64,000 nucleotides of DNA from Gaeumannomyces sp. JS-464. Taxonomy: Eukaryota > Ascomycota > Sordariomycetes > Magnaporthales > Magnaporthaceae. Below, piece by piece: positions 25,919-37,021 of this stretch. Under the pieces are notes generated by a model. That model saw only the letters and a list, made by a program, of their open reading frames with translations, was not told where the DNA came from and made no database searches. The stretch covers positions 4,464,001 through 4,528,000 of the forward strand of contig NGZR01000003.1 of assembly GCA_002197995.1 (NCBI GenBank), given 5' to 3'. The position numbers were made by a program, and so were the translations under genes. Each line of letters opens with the position of its first letter. Positions within the stretch are counted from its first letter, which is position 1.

Positions 25919-27109
25919 AGGAGGCGCGCGCAAAAGACACCAATGACCCCATCTTGGACTCCTTGTCGTCCCGTCCTCGCTTGAGTGTCAGTTCCTGGTT
26001 CCTGGCTGGACCCTGCGTTTCCGTAACGGCCGCGGCTGTGTTGCCTGGTCCCATTGTTGCCTCGCTCGAGCCTCGGTGCAGGCGATGACCATCTAACGCA
26101 GCGCCATTGGTAGAAAACGACGAGGCCCCACCAGCGGCCACCCCGACCGCCCCATCCTATCTCCGACACCCGTCATGCCCTGGCCCGATCGGGCCCAAAG
26201 ATCCGGGGATATGCTGGGCCAGACTTCCTAGTCGGGCAAGTCGACCAGTTCATGCTGGCTTTTAATAGGCCTGGACATGGCGCAGGGGAAACGAGAAAAG
26301 GGGCACGGATGGCGGGACAGGGGAGAGGAAGGCCCAGCATTCTGGGGCTTGTCTGCAGCTAAACAGCCGTTTGATGCTCCTCGTCGGATTGCTCGGTTGC
26401 CGCAACGTCATGCGTGCCTACTACATAGTACGTAGCACATGCAGCCGTCAATCCCATCCAACATCGCCGCCAGGAGCCCCATACCGGGGCCCGGGATGCC
26501 TGTCATTCAATCCGTCGACGAGCACGGCGGCTGCGCAGGCCGGAACTAGCCGTTCCGTGGCTTGTGCTCTCCGGCCCTACTGCCGCGATGGGGCTGGCAG
26601 AGCCGCCCGTCCCTCGGAAGGCCTTAGTTGTGCGACCTGTGACGACGTTTTTTTTTTTTTGTCCGGATGGGGCACTAACGCGGAGCGAACCAGGAAATCG
26701 CAAATTGAAACAGTCCAACGGGCATTCGTCCATGGGCGCGCGCCCGAATCAGGCAAATTGTCGAGGACTGGGCCAATATGGGAGGCGGGCGCTAAAGAAG
26801 ACATGGCAATTTAGCCATAGTGGTCGTCGCCATCTTGGACCCGGCTGCAACAGACGGCGTGCGACGTCAAATGCAGAGCCGGGCATGCACAGGCCGATTC
26901 GGAATATTAAACACGGCACGACGCCCGCGTCGGACACAAACATGGAAACCTAGATAGTAAAAAAAGAACATTGAAAGGTTCGGTGCTTTGGGGAAACCCG
27001 ATTGAGTTTACGGCAGAGAAAACCGATTGAGTTCAAGCCACACAACGGGGACGACGCCTCGGAAAATCCCCGTTCAAGCGCCCGCTATTGTCAACTTCAG
27101 GCAAGAAAT

Positions 27110-27966
27110 ATGAACCCTAAAAACCTTCTTCGAACAGCTGGCTTCTTGCGTGAGTCCCGCTCACTTGATATTCCATCCAACCCATTGCCATTGATCCTGA
27201 CGGCCGCTCGACACAGTCTTCGGCCATGCCTTGGCCCAGTATCTAGAAATGATCCCGGGGACATACACGGACCAGGAGACCGGAATCGACTTTGTAACCT
27301 GGTCGCCCCGGACCGGCGAGGGCGGCGTTGGGGGTACACTTTCGGCATCGCACTTCCAGAGGATGCCTTGAAGACAGACTCCAAGGAATACATTGGGTTC
27401 CTGGTAATGCCGCAGCCAACATTCCAACCGCTTAAAGTCCCGATTTTTTTTGTTGCTAATCAGACACCACTGCAACCACTGCAGCAATGTTCTAAGGCCT
27501 CCCCTGACGAGTCGGGCTGGTGCGGCGTCGCCCACGCGGGTATATGGTGGACGACCTGCTGCTGGTGGCCTGGCCGCACGACGGCAAGGTTTTGACCTCG
27601 TTCCGGTATGCAAGCGGCTACTACATGCCGGCGCTTTACTCGGGACTCGACCGTCACCAGATCCGGTCCGCCGTCAACGACACGAACTACGAGGTCGTCT
27701 TCCGGTGCCAGGACTGCCTCTGGTGGAGCGAGGAAGGGTACGAGCCGGGCTTCCTGAGCACCAGCAACCCGGACCAGTACGCCATCCTGGGCTACGCGCA
27801 GTCCAAGGCGGCACCGCAGCAGGCAGAGTGCCCCGAGAGGATCGCCTTCTCGTTCCACGACAATGGCTTCGCCCAGTACTTTGCCGAGTATGCTGAGGCC
27901 GTCAGCCCCAAGTACAAGGAGTGGGCTGCCTTGGCCACAAAAACCGTCACGGGCACATGTCCCTAG
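27110..27966 (+). CDS. Secreted single-domain CDH-type cytochrome b (AA8)
   Basis: A 236-residue secreted protein that consists only of the heme b domain of cellobiose dehydrogenase (CAZy AA8). In full-length CDH this domain passes electrons to lytic polysaccharide monooxygenases. The signal peptide spans the first intron (MNPKNLLRTAGFL joined to LFGHALAQ). Family motifs are YTDQETGIDFVTW, GYTFGIALPEDAL, GWCGVAHAG, DDLLLVAWP and VFRCQDCLWW. The two heme ligands appear as Met in GYMVDD (about residue 97) and His in FSFHDNGF (about 201). Exons: 27110-27149, 27217-27403, 27485-27966. Two frame breaks lie in G runs (27330-27334 and 27538-27540), each one base short; with them the sum is exactly 237 codons. 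No flavin dehydrogenase or cellulose-binding domain follows, so it is a stand-alone electron shuttle, and its reductant is unknown. Confidence 0.88.
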
Positions 27967-28199
27967 CCAGCATCGACAATGGAGAATCCTGCGGATCGGC
28001 AAGGATGCAAAAAATGTGTTAGGCATTGATACGGGAAACCCCAGGTAGATAGACTTCGGGGCTTGATATGTAGATTTGTTTAAATCTATTGATGTCCCTG
28101 GCCTGGGACAAACTTCTACTTGTACAAGCCAGCACATCTCCAACATCTACGCAATCGCCAATATCCATGCCAAATCTGGGATTCCGGCGTCAAGCTCGA

Positions 28200-28533
28200 T
28201 CACTTCTTCTCGCCGGTGTTGTGGACCACGTTGGGCACGGCGCGCCCGACACTCTCGGGGAGCTTCTCCCGAAGCTTCTTGGGGACGATGGAATTGCTGC
28301 CGTCGTCTAGCGCGTGCGTCTTATTGGTCGACTGACCGGTCTCCTTGCCGGTGGGGTGGACCTGTGATGACACATCATGTTTAACGCCTCTCTTCTTTGC
28401 AGTTGAAACACATGGCGACTCACAGAGTCGGGCAGCGCCTACCCGAGGTCCTTGGGAGCCTTCTCCTGGACCTTGTGGGGACGGCAGAGTTGCCAGGGCC
28501 GCCGGTAGCGTGAGAGCGGTTGGTGTCAGACAT
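28200..28533 (-). CDS. Small two-repeat protein, frame-broken (possible pseudogene)
   Basis: A 90-codon gene model made of two similar units. Unit 1 contains SAVPHKVQEKAPKDL and ALPDSVHPTGKE. Unit 2 contains SIVPKKLREKLPESV and AVPNVVHNTGEKK. The shared pattern is a VPxK-x-EK-P helix, then (A)xPxxVHxTG. I recall short fungal proteins with this layout but cannot name a function. Exons are 28424-28533 and 28200-28361, with a GTGAGT donor and a CACAG acceptor. One base is missing from the G run at 28477-28480 (plus strand), and an in-frame TAG sits between the KDLG and ALPDS segments. With the added base both exons are whole codons. The TAG is not explained by a run-length error, so this may be a truly broken copy or contain one substitution error. 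Confidence 0.5.
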
Positions 28534-29247
28534 TCTTGCAACAGTAGTAGACAAAGGACGGAAGACTGCGTAGGATTTTCTTGATGGCAAATCGGAAAGT
28601 AGAACTCGAAGAAAGCATTGTTGTGATGACGGAGCTGTAGATGCTCCTCCTAAGAAGAACAATTATTCGAGCAGCTTTACACAGTAGGACAAATCTGCTT
28701 TCTCGTCCATTTCTTTCCCTCTGTTCAGCTGGATGTAGCCGTCATCGACGGGTACTGCTAACCCCCGAAATGCGGATGCGACCTGGGAGACACTGATGCT
28801 GTCATGGTGATTTGGAGGCCTTTGGCACCTTTTGGTAGAGGCTTGGTAGGGATTTGGTAGGGAGACGTGTCACGGTCGGCGTCCACTGGAAACATTTCGC
28901 AAACAAACAGCGATGGCCCCGATGTTCACGTCATCAATAAGACATCGGATCGAAGAATGCGCAATGGCGATAACACAATCCGCCCCGATTATCAGTCCGA
29001 GAGACAGATTCAATCCACGATAATTCTCACCATCGGGGCCGGGGATGCGTCCAGCAGAATGTGACGTCAAAACATGGATCCTCCATCAGCGCCGATTTCC
29101 CCAGGAGGCGAGGCCTCTTCCCAAGCACCCGGTCGCGCAACCCGCCATCGCGCTTGTACACTCCTAGCCTCCTACATGGGCTGAATCGGGATTTGGATCT
29201 CGCTACCTGATGCGTCGCCATGAAAGCCAGGCTGCAGATAATACTGC
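28534..29247. other. Spacer, no gene seen
   Basis: Holds the promoter of the small two-repeat gene and the 3' flank of the oxygenase gene. A short degenerate array of TTGGTAG units lies at about 28815-28862. No coding sequence could be supported. Confidence 0.45.
28815..28862. repeat. Short degenerate TTTGGTAGGGA-type tandem
   Basis: Successive related units (TTTGGCACC, TTTTGGTAGAGG, CTTGGTAGGG, ATTTGGTAGGG) make an imperfect tandem array of about 45 bases. It has no known function and lies upstream of the small two-repeat gene. Confidence 0.5.
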
Positions 29248-30456
29248 CTAATCCCTGAGGTAAGCCTCGTACACCTCGGGGTAAAACCTCCGGCCGACAT
29301 CCCTGTGGCTCCGAACCTTTGTCCGCAGCTGGCTCTCGCCCCAGGTGTCATAATTGCCACGCAGGAAGGCTGAATCGATCTCCTCTCCCGCGCTGGACTC
29401 GCGGTCCCTGCCAGCCAACCTGCCACCACCGCCGCGGAAGTGCGCCCGCAGCCCACCCAGGGCCTCCCCCTTGGTGAGGTCCAGCCGCACGCCCTGGAAG
29501 AAGGGCACGCTGTACCTGTCCTCGCGCCGCTCCCGGCCGGGCCGCCGGACCACGCGGTGTGTCGTGGCCGGGCAGACGCCGTGCGTCACCACCTCGAAGG
29601 CCTGGCCGATGTTGACGACAAACGTGCCGGGGACGCTGGGCACGTCGATCCACTCCCCGCGCCGGTTGAGCGCCTGCAGCCCGCCCCCGCCCGGCGGCGA
29701 GGCCTGAAGGAGGAAGGTCCACCAGCCCGAGGAGTCCTTGTGCGGGCCGACGCCCTGGACAGGTTCCGTTTCTTCCGGGCCATTCGCATCCATTCCCGGG
29801 TAGCGGACCAGCTTGAGTCGGTGCTGGTCAGAGAGGAAAGGGAGGAATGCGGAAGGCGGCAGAGAAAGCGCCTCGGCGACCAGACGTAAGAACCTCTCGC
29901 CCAGAAGAGTGAGGTGACGTATATATGCCTCGACCACCGGCTTGAGCTCAGGGTTCGAGGATGGCCACTAGAGTTCGAATTTAATTTTTGGGCCCACCAA
30001 GCCAATCCAGCTCTTTAACACGCCGTTTCAGAGGATAATCGCATAGATAGCCACGCCATCACTCCATGCTCACCTGGTTCGGCCCAACCAGCCGCTCATA
30101 AAGCGGCCTCCCCGGGCTCCATCTGGCGGGCAGCTCTGTCGCGAACTCGATCTGCTCGCGGTGGTCGCTCAGCCCGGCCGTTGTCTCGGACCCGACAGAG
30201 CTGTAGCCGAGGAAGTGCGGGGAACGCTCGAGCGAGATCTCGGCTTTTGTCTCGGCGGAGAGACGAGGGATTGCTGGGAGAGCCACGCTTATCAGATCAG
30301 CGATGACCTTTTGGGAACCCCGTGGTTCTTTACGTAGAGAAATCCGACGTCTGTGAGCGCGTGGCGGAGCTGTTGGAGCAGCTCTGGCTTTTGCACCGCG
30401 TCCTCGGCTAGCGAGAGGTCGAGCTGCGGAATCGCGCTGAAGGTCTGGGACAGCAT
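29248..30456 (-). CDS. 2-oxoglutarate/Fe(II)-dependent oxygenase (isopenicillin N synthase-like)
   Basis: A 367-residue non-heme iron oxygenase of the IPNS/gibberellin-oxidase fold. The family hydroxylates, desaturates or cyclises small molecules, and fungal copies often tailor specialised metabolites. The N-terminal DIOX_N region begins just after the start (FSAIPQLDLSLAED) and contains GFLYVKNHGVP. The iron triad is seen as HxD in GVGPHKDSSGWW (about residue 203) and His in CPATTHRVVRRP. The 2OG-binding Arg-x-Ser is in DRYSVPFF. Exons: 30074-30456 and 29248-29967, with a 106-nt intron (GTGAGC...TAG). The frame breaks once at a T run (30309-30312, plus strand), one base short, just after NHGVPK; adding it gives exactly 368 codons. 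The substrate is unknown. Confidence 0.9.
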
Positions 30457-32522
30457 TTTGTGTCAGCGGGCCCCGAAAAAAATCCCGGCTTGTTCTTTTC
30501 GAGAAAAACGAATGTATGGTGGCGAAAAGGAACAAGGAGAAAAGTATGAAAAGTCGAGCCAGTTCATGTGTCGGCAAATGGATGCTGAAGCTGATGCAAC
30601 CATGAAGCTCGACGTCGTGATTGCATCGACCGATAAAGTGGATCCTAACATAAAATCCTATTAATTCAATATGATTCTTTCTGCTAACTGCACTGTACCC
30701 TCAAAAGACGCAAGAGCAACAGAAAAACGGGAACATCCGATAACACAGTTTACAACCCAGAGATAGCAAACACTGTGTGCCCATGCGAGAACCAATAGTC
30801 GTCAGACTAGGGGAGTTGAGAGGAATATGGAAAGAACAAAATGAAAATAAGGACTTGCTTGTTTTCTATCTGGCGTGTTACAAACATAATTGCTCTAAAC
30901 CTTGCATAGTATTTAATAAGGCCTTCTGCCTACCTGATCGTCCGTTTTTATCAGGTACTATGTAAGCTCTAAGGAACAGAAGGCAAAAGGCCGATTTGAA
31001 TCATTGTTTCGGAGACTTGAGCCACTAAACCTCCCTTTTGATCCTATGGGACTTTTGTTGTTCCAGATTAATCAGATGTTCCCTACTTCTCTAGACAATC
31101 CCATGGCGCTAAGCGACTGAGTGCAAGAGCATACAGTCCTGTCCACGTCACGAGACTGAAAAAAAAAGTCTGGGCTGCGGGGAGGAAAAGACGAATCGTC
31201 GCTACAACAGGTGCACCGAATGCCAGACCCTTTCATACTGCAACTGGGTGACTGCTCGGGAAATTAATATTAAAATGGATCACCTTTTCGTCGGGTCCAA
31301 GCTAACGAAACCGGAGCCCTCCAACGGCCGGCCTTGTCAAGCCCATGGTTAGAGATGAAGGTGCCATGAGGCAAATGCATGCCCCTAATTAATGAGTACC
31401 GACCTTCGCGTATTGTTAACCCTTGGCCCGCGTGGCCTTGGGCACGCTCGTGAAATATCCTCTCCTTGGCGAGGCCTCAGGCCTCGAGACTTGTGGAAGT
31501 TTGTGTCCAATTGAAGAACCGGCACCCCGGGATTTCTATGGCGAAAACAGTTCTCTAATTAGCTTCACCCTAGCCATCCGTGTCTAGGGTCAACACTAGC
31601 ACAAATTGCTATCCCCCCCTGGAAATATTTTACGTTATTCTCAAACATCTGACATCCTCACCTGACATTGTTCGTCATCGGGCAGCATCGCGAACGAATT
31701 TTGGTTGGGCCGGAAGCCGGCGTGTCCGAGAATGGCTTAGACCAGAACTTTGACAGCGAACTCTGCACGCAAAGCTCCACCTTGTTGCTTTTTCACCTTT
31801 CACCTTGGGCGTTTCGGCCCGCGTCGGGAGTGTTGAAATGATGATGAACCCCCAAAGTCGGGATGTGAGGGAAGTCGAGGCGAGAGGAGGCTGTTGGGGC
31901 GCGCAGTTTTACTACATTATCGCGGATAGGGGATCTTGCCTCTTCCGTTGGGCAGGGGCTCCATTGTCAGGGCATTTATTCCCAGCGACAAAGCGATTCA
32001 AACAAAGAACTTGGTCAAGCAAGAGCCTCTTATCTACACTTTCAAATATCTTTTATTCCGAAGTGGTAGTACTGTTGAAAGTGCCCGAGGGACAAAAGCA
32101 TTGTCTCTGAAAGACATTGAGGTCAACATGTTCGTGTCAATACGGGTCACTGTTGATACAAGGGAAGGTGAGGGCCAAGGGTGCGCTAGAGTGAGAGATA
32201 CATACGCCTAGATGTGGTCTAAGATACGTGTAGTGCTAACCCTGGCACTTTGGCCATATCTAGCATCAGGATTTCACCAGAGCCTCAGCCCAGACACCGG
32301 AGCCGCACCTCCGGCTGCTAGGACCAGACTCTCAGAAACGGCAGAGAATTTGATCCTAGCAAGCACAAGCACAAAACCCCGGGTGAAGACTCGGAAGGAA
32401 GCAACTGCCCTTGCCTTCCTCTTTGCGGCCCCGCAGGCGGCTCTCGGATTCGCCCAGACTTGGGAGAACCCCCGCTTCAACCCCCATCACTATCTATACC
32501 CTTTACAAACACACCCTCCATC
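30457..32522. other. AT-richer gene-poor spacer, about 2 kb
   Basis: Divergent spacer between the oxygenase (minus) and acyltransferase (plus) genes. By eye it is richer in A+T than most of the window, especially 30650-31650. No reading frame with a recognisable motif was found. I saw no terminal inverted repeats, long terminal repeats or transposase remnant. Confidence 0.45.
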
Positions 32523-34286
32523 ATGGACGGTGCAGCGTCCGCCATCAATGGCCCGAGGATGCTACCTCTCACCGTCCTCGACCAGGTCGCCCCGCGCATC
32601 TACGTCCGGCTGGTCTTCGCCTTCAAGCTGCGAGACGACTACAACCCCACCGACGCCCGAGACCACCTCGAGGCGCGCCTCCGCCGCACATTCCGTCGCT
32701 GGCCTTTCCTCGCCGGCCAGCTCCGCCCGGTCAATACGGCAGCGGACGGGGACAAGACCATTGAAACTAAAACCAACCCGCGCGGCAGCCTCGAGCTCAT
32801 TTTCGACCCGGACGACGAATCCGTCATGGACCCGCGCCTCCGCCCGGACATATTCCTTTATAACACTTTCGAGAAGGCGCTTATTAGGGGCGAGGCCGTC
32901 TCCTACGACACTCTGGCTGCCCAGGGCATGCCCCCATCGGCCATGGACAAGGACGTCTTCTCGCTGTCTCCGCAGCACCCGCAGCCGGGCGCCTCGTGCC
33001 CGCCCGTGACGCTCAAGGCGACCGAACTGGCCGGTGGTGGCGGCCTTTTCGTGTGTTTCGCCTTCCACCACGGCATCCTCGACGGCGGCTTCATCCGCAC
33101 CTTCTTGGACTACTTTGCCGGCGGCGACGAGGCCCTCGAGGACGATTACGAGCTCGAGCTGAGCAAGCTGCCGAGCCTGGACGAGACGGCGGCGCAGCAG
33201 GCAGTCCGCCCCGACGGGTTCCCCGAGTACGACTTTGGCGGCGAGCCGAGCGCCGAGGCCGAGCGCAGCAGGCCGGCGGCGGGCAAGGCCGCCGCCGCCG
33301 CCTGCATCTTCCGCTTCGACCACGCCGCGCTCGAGGCCCTGCGCGGCCTGGCCGTCGAGCAGCAGCCAAACGGCGGCTTCCTCAGCACGGTCGACATCCT
33401 GTGCGCCCTCGTGCAGGTGCACGTGTGCCGCGCGCGCTACAAGGCCGGCCTGCTGCGGCGGGGCGGCGCGCGCAGGATCGGCCCGGACGAGGCGGCGGCC
33501 TTCTCGACGGCCGGCGACTTCCGCGACCGCGTGACGCCCCGCAGCGCCAGGGGCTCGTGGGGCAACATGTGGGCGCCCGTCATGGTCTCGGACGGCGGCG
33601 CGAGCGTGCGGCGGCTGATCGGGCTTGGCGACGATGGCGATGACGATGACGCAGCGGCCGTCCCCGAGGACTCTGTCCCCGCGGTTTTAGCCCAGGCACG
33701 CCGGATCCGCGCCGCCATCGCCGTGGCCGCCGCCGACACCGACTATATGCCGAGGCGCATCGCCCTGGCACGACAGCTGCTGGCCTCTGGTGTGAACAAC
33801 AGCAGCAGCGGCAGCAGCAATGGCGATGGCGAGGACCATGCGGTGCCCGGGACGGCAGCGGCGGCGCACAGCAGGGCCCCCGCCGACGCCAACCACTGCA
33901 TCTCCAAGCGCGCCGCCCCGCAGCTGCTTACCAGCGCAGACGGCGGCGGCGGCGGCGGCGACGACGAGGCCCACGCGGTGCTCGGCGCGGCGCACGGCCG
34001 GGCCCTGCGGCCGGGCCGGGCCGGCCTGGGCTGCAGCGTGTGGGCGCACATGGGCGCCGACGCCGACTTTGGCATCCCCGGCACGGCGGGCGCCGACGGC
34101 AGGGCCGACTTTGTGCGCAAGACGTGGTCGGCCGCCGACGGCTCCATGAACGTCATGCAGCGCCGCGGCGGCACCAAGGGCGGCCGGGAGCCCTGGGAGG
34201 TGCTCCTGGCGCTGCGCGAGGAGGTCATGGACATCCTCTGCGGCGAGGACGAGCTAGGCCGCTGGGCGAGCGGCTGGGCCGAGTGA
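32523..34286 (+). CDS. HXXXD acyltransferase (transferase family, trichothecene acetyltransferase-like)
   Basis: A 587-residue single-exon protein of the BAHD-like transferase family (PF02458), which moves an acyl group from CoA to a hydroxyl or amine of a small molecule. The catalytic motif is HHGILDG at residues 182-188 (His183, Asp187). A DADFGIPG sequence near the C-terminus stands where the family has its DFGWG motif, with two changes after DFG. The start at 32523 was preferred over an in-frame ATG at 32460 because homology-like sequence (MLPLTVLDQ) begins just after it. The region from about residue 365 to 500 is rich in Gly, Ser, Asp and Ala, with short trinucleotide-like runs, and looks like an inserted disordered loop. 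It is the only large gene here with no frame break. It could tailor products of neighbouring oxidative genes. Confidence 0.85.
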   Translation: MDGAASAINGPRMLPLTVLDQVAPRIYVRLVFAFKLRDDYNPTDARDHLEARLRRTFRRWPFLAGQLRPVNTAADGDKTIETKTNPRGSLELIFDPDDESVMDPRLRPDIFLYNTFEKALIRGEAVSYDTLAAQGMPPSAMDKDVFSLSPQHPQPGASCPPVTLKATELAGGGGLFVCFAFHHGILDGGFIRTFLDYFAGGDEALEDDYELELSKLPSLDETAAQQAVRPDGFPEYDFGGEPSAEAERSRPAAGKAAAAACIFRFDHAALEALRGLAVEQQPNGGFLSTVDILCALVQVHVCRARYKAGLLRRGGARRIGPDEAAAFSTAGDFRDRVTPRSARGSWGNMWAPVMVSDGGASVRRLIGLGDDGDDDDAAAVPEDSVPAVLAQARRIRAAIAVAAADTDYMPRRIALARQLLASGVNNSSSGSSNGDGEDHAVPGTAAAAHSRAPADANHCISKRAAPQLLTSADGGGGGGDDEAHAVLGAAHGRALRPGRAGLGCSVWAHMGADADFGIPGTAGADGRADFVRKTWSAADGSMNVMQRRGGTKGGREPWEVLLALREEVMDILCGEDELGRWASGWAE

Positions 34287-35250
34287 CGCCGCCCCATAAA
34301 AGGGAAACGAAAGGGGTCCTTTTTGGGGTTGTTCTCGACCTTTATAGCTTATGTGTTTTCTTTTCGGGGTAGGGGAGTGTGGGGTTGGGATCTGAGACTT
34401 TTGGTATCTTCTCGGCCCGGAACTTCTCAGTAGCATGCAAGGCGCATGGGCGTATAAAAAGGTACTCTTTGCAAAGGGGCAAAGACATTTTCTGATTTTA
34501 GTCAACACTTGTATAATAACCGGAACTATATGAGCTTTCTGTAGCCTGCTAAGTATACTGCTGTCAAAAACTGATTGTAAAAAGCTATGAGGCATCGAAA
34601 CCCTTATCGTATCTCATCCCAGTGGCCCTTCCACCCTTCCACTCGCGATTTTGGGCAGAATGATCCCCCCGAGGGGAGAAATCTCATGGAGCGCCCCTTA
34701 TAGGGAGACCTCTAAATCGGGTAGACTGCCTTGGCATCACCTGTTTCCTATTTCACTGCGGTCAAAGCATGGTAGTATAACATATGAGATGGGGGTGGTT
34801 TTCATGACTACAGTCCAGTATTGGCGAGAGCCACAACTGAGCTGTCTCGCTTGCCACGTTTGCAGGGCGCATAGAAAGGAAAGGGAGCAGAATGCCGCCT
34901 ACCAACACATCAGATCAAGGTCAGCAGGGTACGTGTCAAACGTCTTGTTGGGCATAATTGTTCATCTCTCAGCGCAAATCCCTGCGCCACTCCACTCAAT
35001 TAATCCTCGCCCCCCTCTCTAAGGCGAGGAGGGCCCATCGTTACGACTCTATATGGGTACATATTACTGCAGCACTCCTTGCTACCGCGGCGTCCCACCC
35101 AGTGAGGCCGTCGGCTAGATCGCTCGCGAATCTCGGCGCGAGATGAGCGTACAGCATTGCGCCAGAGGAGCCGAGTTTCGCGACCTGGAGAAGTTCGGCC
35201 CAGCTCGGACGGCGCTTTGGACAAGCAAGAATGCCACGCCACACGATTGT
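34287..35250. other. Convergent intergenic region
   Basis: Lies between the 3' ends of the acyltransferase (plus) and methyltransferase (minus) genes. The sequence just after 34287 is probably a 3' untranslated region. Nothing else is supported. Confidence 0.5.
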
Positions 35251-37021
35251 TTACTTCTTGAAGGGCGGCAGGACCGACTTTCCGACGGCCTTGGCGGCAG
35301 CAAGCGCGCCAGAGAGGCCAAACTGGGTGTTGACACCCTCAATGCGGTGAGTCGAGTTGAGGTTCTTGACGCAGACAATCTGGAAGCAGGTGGCGCTACC
35401 CTGGCGGGAGGCAATGACGGACGAGGCAAGGAAGTACTCCCAAATCTATAGGCCCGTGTTAGAAACTGTGTCCTTGGTTGTCCCAGGGGGTCATCCAGGG
35501 GTGGGAGGTCTTACCCTGTACCACTTGTCGCCGTATTTGGCCTTGACCTTGTCCTTGTTGCCGAGCCAGTTACGGTACCATCTCCAGAGAGTTGCAGAGT
35601 AGTGGACACCAATAGTGTCAACACTAAATTTGGCGGTTTGTCAGCATTGAGATTCGAGACATCTACGCCATGGCAAACCGTACAGCTGCCAGGGTGACTC
35701 TGCTTACCTCTTGATCTCGAATCCGGCGGCCTCAAGTTGGTCGACGTAGGGGCCCAGGGGCGTGGACGCGTCGGCACCGGGGAAGATGTACTTGTTCATG
35801 AACAGACCCCAGATGAAGTCCTCGTACTGCCAAGCCTTGCGCAGGCCGGAAACCTGGACGTAGAGCACGCCATCGTCGACGAGGTGGTCCGAGACCTGGC
35901 GCCAGAAGGTGACCATGCGGCGGACGCCGACGTGCTCAGCCATCTCGAGGGCGGTGATCTTGTCGAACTTCTCGGCGTTGGGGATGTCGCGGTAGTCGCA
36001 GCACAGCAGCCTGCTCTGCTCCTCGGGCACGCCAGCGGCGCGGAGGCCAGCGTTGCCCCAGGCGACCTGCTCGCGAGCCAGGGTGACGCCGGTGACCTTG
36101 GCCCCGTAGTTGACCGAGGCGAAGCGGGTGAGGGTCCCCCAGCCGCAGCCAATGTCGAGCAGGCGGTCGCCCTCCTTGAGGCCGATCTTCTCCATGACGA
36201 CCGACAGCTTGTTGTCCTGCAGCTCCTCCAGCGTCTCCTCGCGGGTGGGGTCCGAGATGATGCCCGAGGTGTAGATCATGCGGGGGCCCAGGAACCAGGC
36301 GTAGAAGTCGTTGCCGCGGTCGTACGTGTCGCGGACCTGGTCCTCATCCTGGGCGCGCGTGTGGAAGAGCACGTCGGGGAAGAAGGTGAAGAAGAGGAAC
36401 TTGAAGGTGTTGACGGTGAAGTTGAAGTGGTCCAGTCGTGGCGGTACTCGAGAACCTCGAGCATGTCGCCGTTGACGTCGACGTCGCCGTTGAAATACAT
36501 CTCCTGGAAGGTCTCCTGGGCGATCTTGGCCCCGCGGGCGCCGTAGCGGGCCTTGTCGGCGGGGTTCTTGAAGGTCAGGTAGAAGTCGAGGGGGCGGCCG
36601 GGCAGCTTGACCTTGTCGTTGACGCGCGGGCTGAAGTTGGACGTGAAGGTCCAGAAGGCGATCAGGATGGGGATCGCGGTGAGGAGGAAGAAGAAGATAG
36701 TGGTCTTGAGGCCGCCGCCGAGCTTCCAGGCGAGGAAGGTCGGGGCGCCGACGAGCAGCGAGATGAGCAGGCCATTGGAGAAGTCGGCCGCTCCGGGGCC
36801 GTCGGCGGGCAGAGGCGGGTTGTAGATGGTGGGAGACTGCGTGTTTGCGGCCAGAGGGCGTCAGTCCACCAGTCCACAGGCACAGCGCGCGACAGGGGGC
36901 CTTCGTGCTCACTTACTGTGGTGATCTTGACGCCAACCTTGTCGCCCAGCGACTCAATGGTCGACTTCGCCTGCGGAGGCGTCGGCGGGAAGTCGACGTC
37001 CTTTTCCGTGAGGGGAGCCAT
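35251..37021 (-). CDS. Sphingolipid C9-methyltransferase
   Basis: A 512-residue enzyme that methylates C-9 of the sphingoid base in fungal glucosylceramides, using S-adenosylmethionine, at the ER/Golgi membrane. It belongs to the cyclopropane-fatty-acyl-phospholipid synthase fold. Two hydrophobic segments lie near residues 50-95 (GLLISLLVGAPTFLAW and TTIFFFLLTAIPILIAFW). The SAM site is LLDIGCGWGTLTRFAS, followed by the family sequences ALEMAEHVGVRRM and WGLFMNKYIFPGAD. Exons: 36917-37021, 35708-36836, 35515-35623, 35251-35445, with three 69-84-nt introns. The frame breaks once at 36432-36433, inside EYRHDWDHFNF, where one base is missing; with it the sum is exactly 513 codons. The product is normally a membrane-lipid enzyme important for growth and virulence in several fungi, not a metabolite-cluster gene. 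Confidence 0.95.

Larger units (their letters stand above)
25668..27109. other. Divergent promoter region of peroxidase and AA8 genes
   Basis: About 1.4 kb between two divergently transcribed genes that both encode secreted heme proteins. On the peroxidase side, the sense strand has a pyrimidine-rich (CTTT)n block and an ATATAATCTC TATA-like box about 245 bases upstream of the start. A T run at about 26650-26661 is present. No gene is supported inside. A shared upstream region could allow co-regulation, which is inference. Confidence 0.5.

Noticed and set aside
30457..32522. AT-richer spacer as a RIP-degraded transposon
   Set aside because: No terminal repeats, no target-site duplication and no remnant of transposase or reverse transcriptase could be seen.
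32562..33422. 286-codon minus-strand reading frame opposite the acyltransferase
   Set aside because: It is the antisense shadow of a conserved HXXXD transferase with strong GC-rich third positions.
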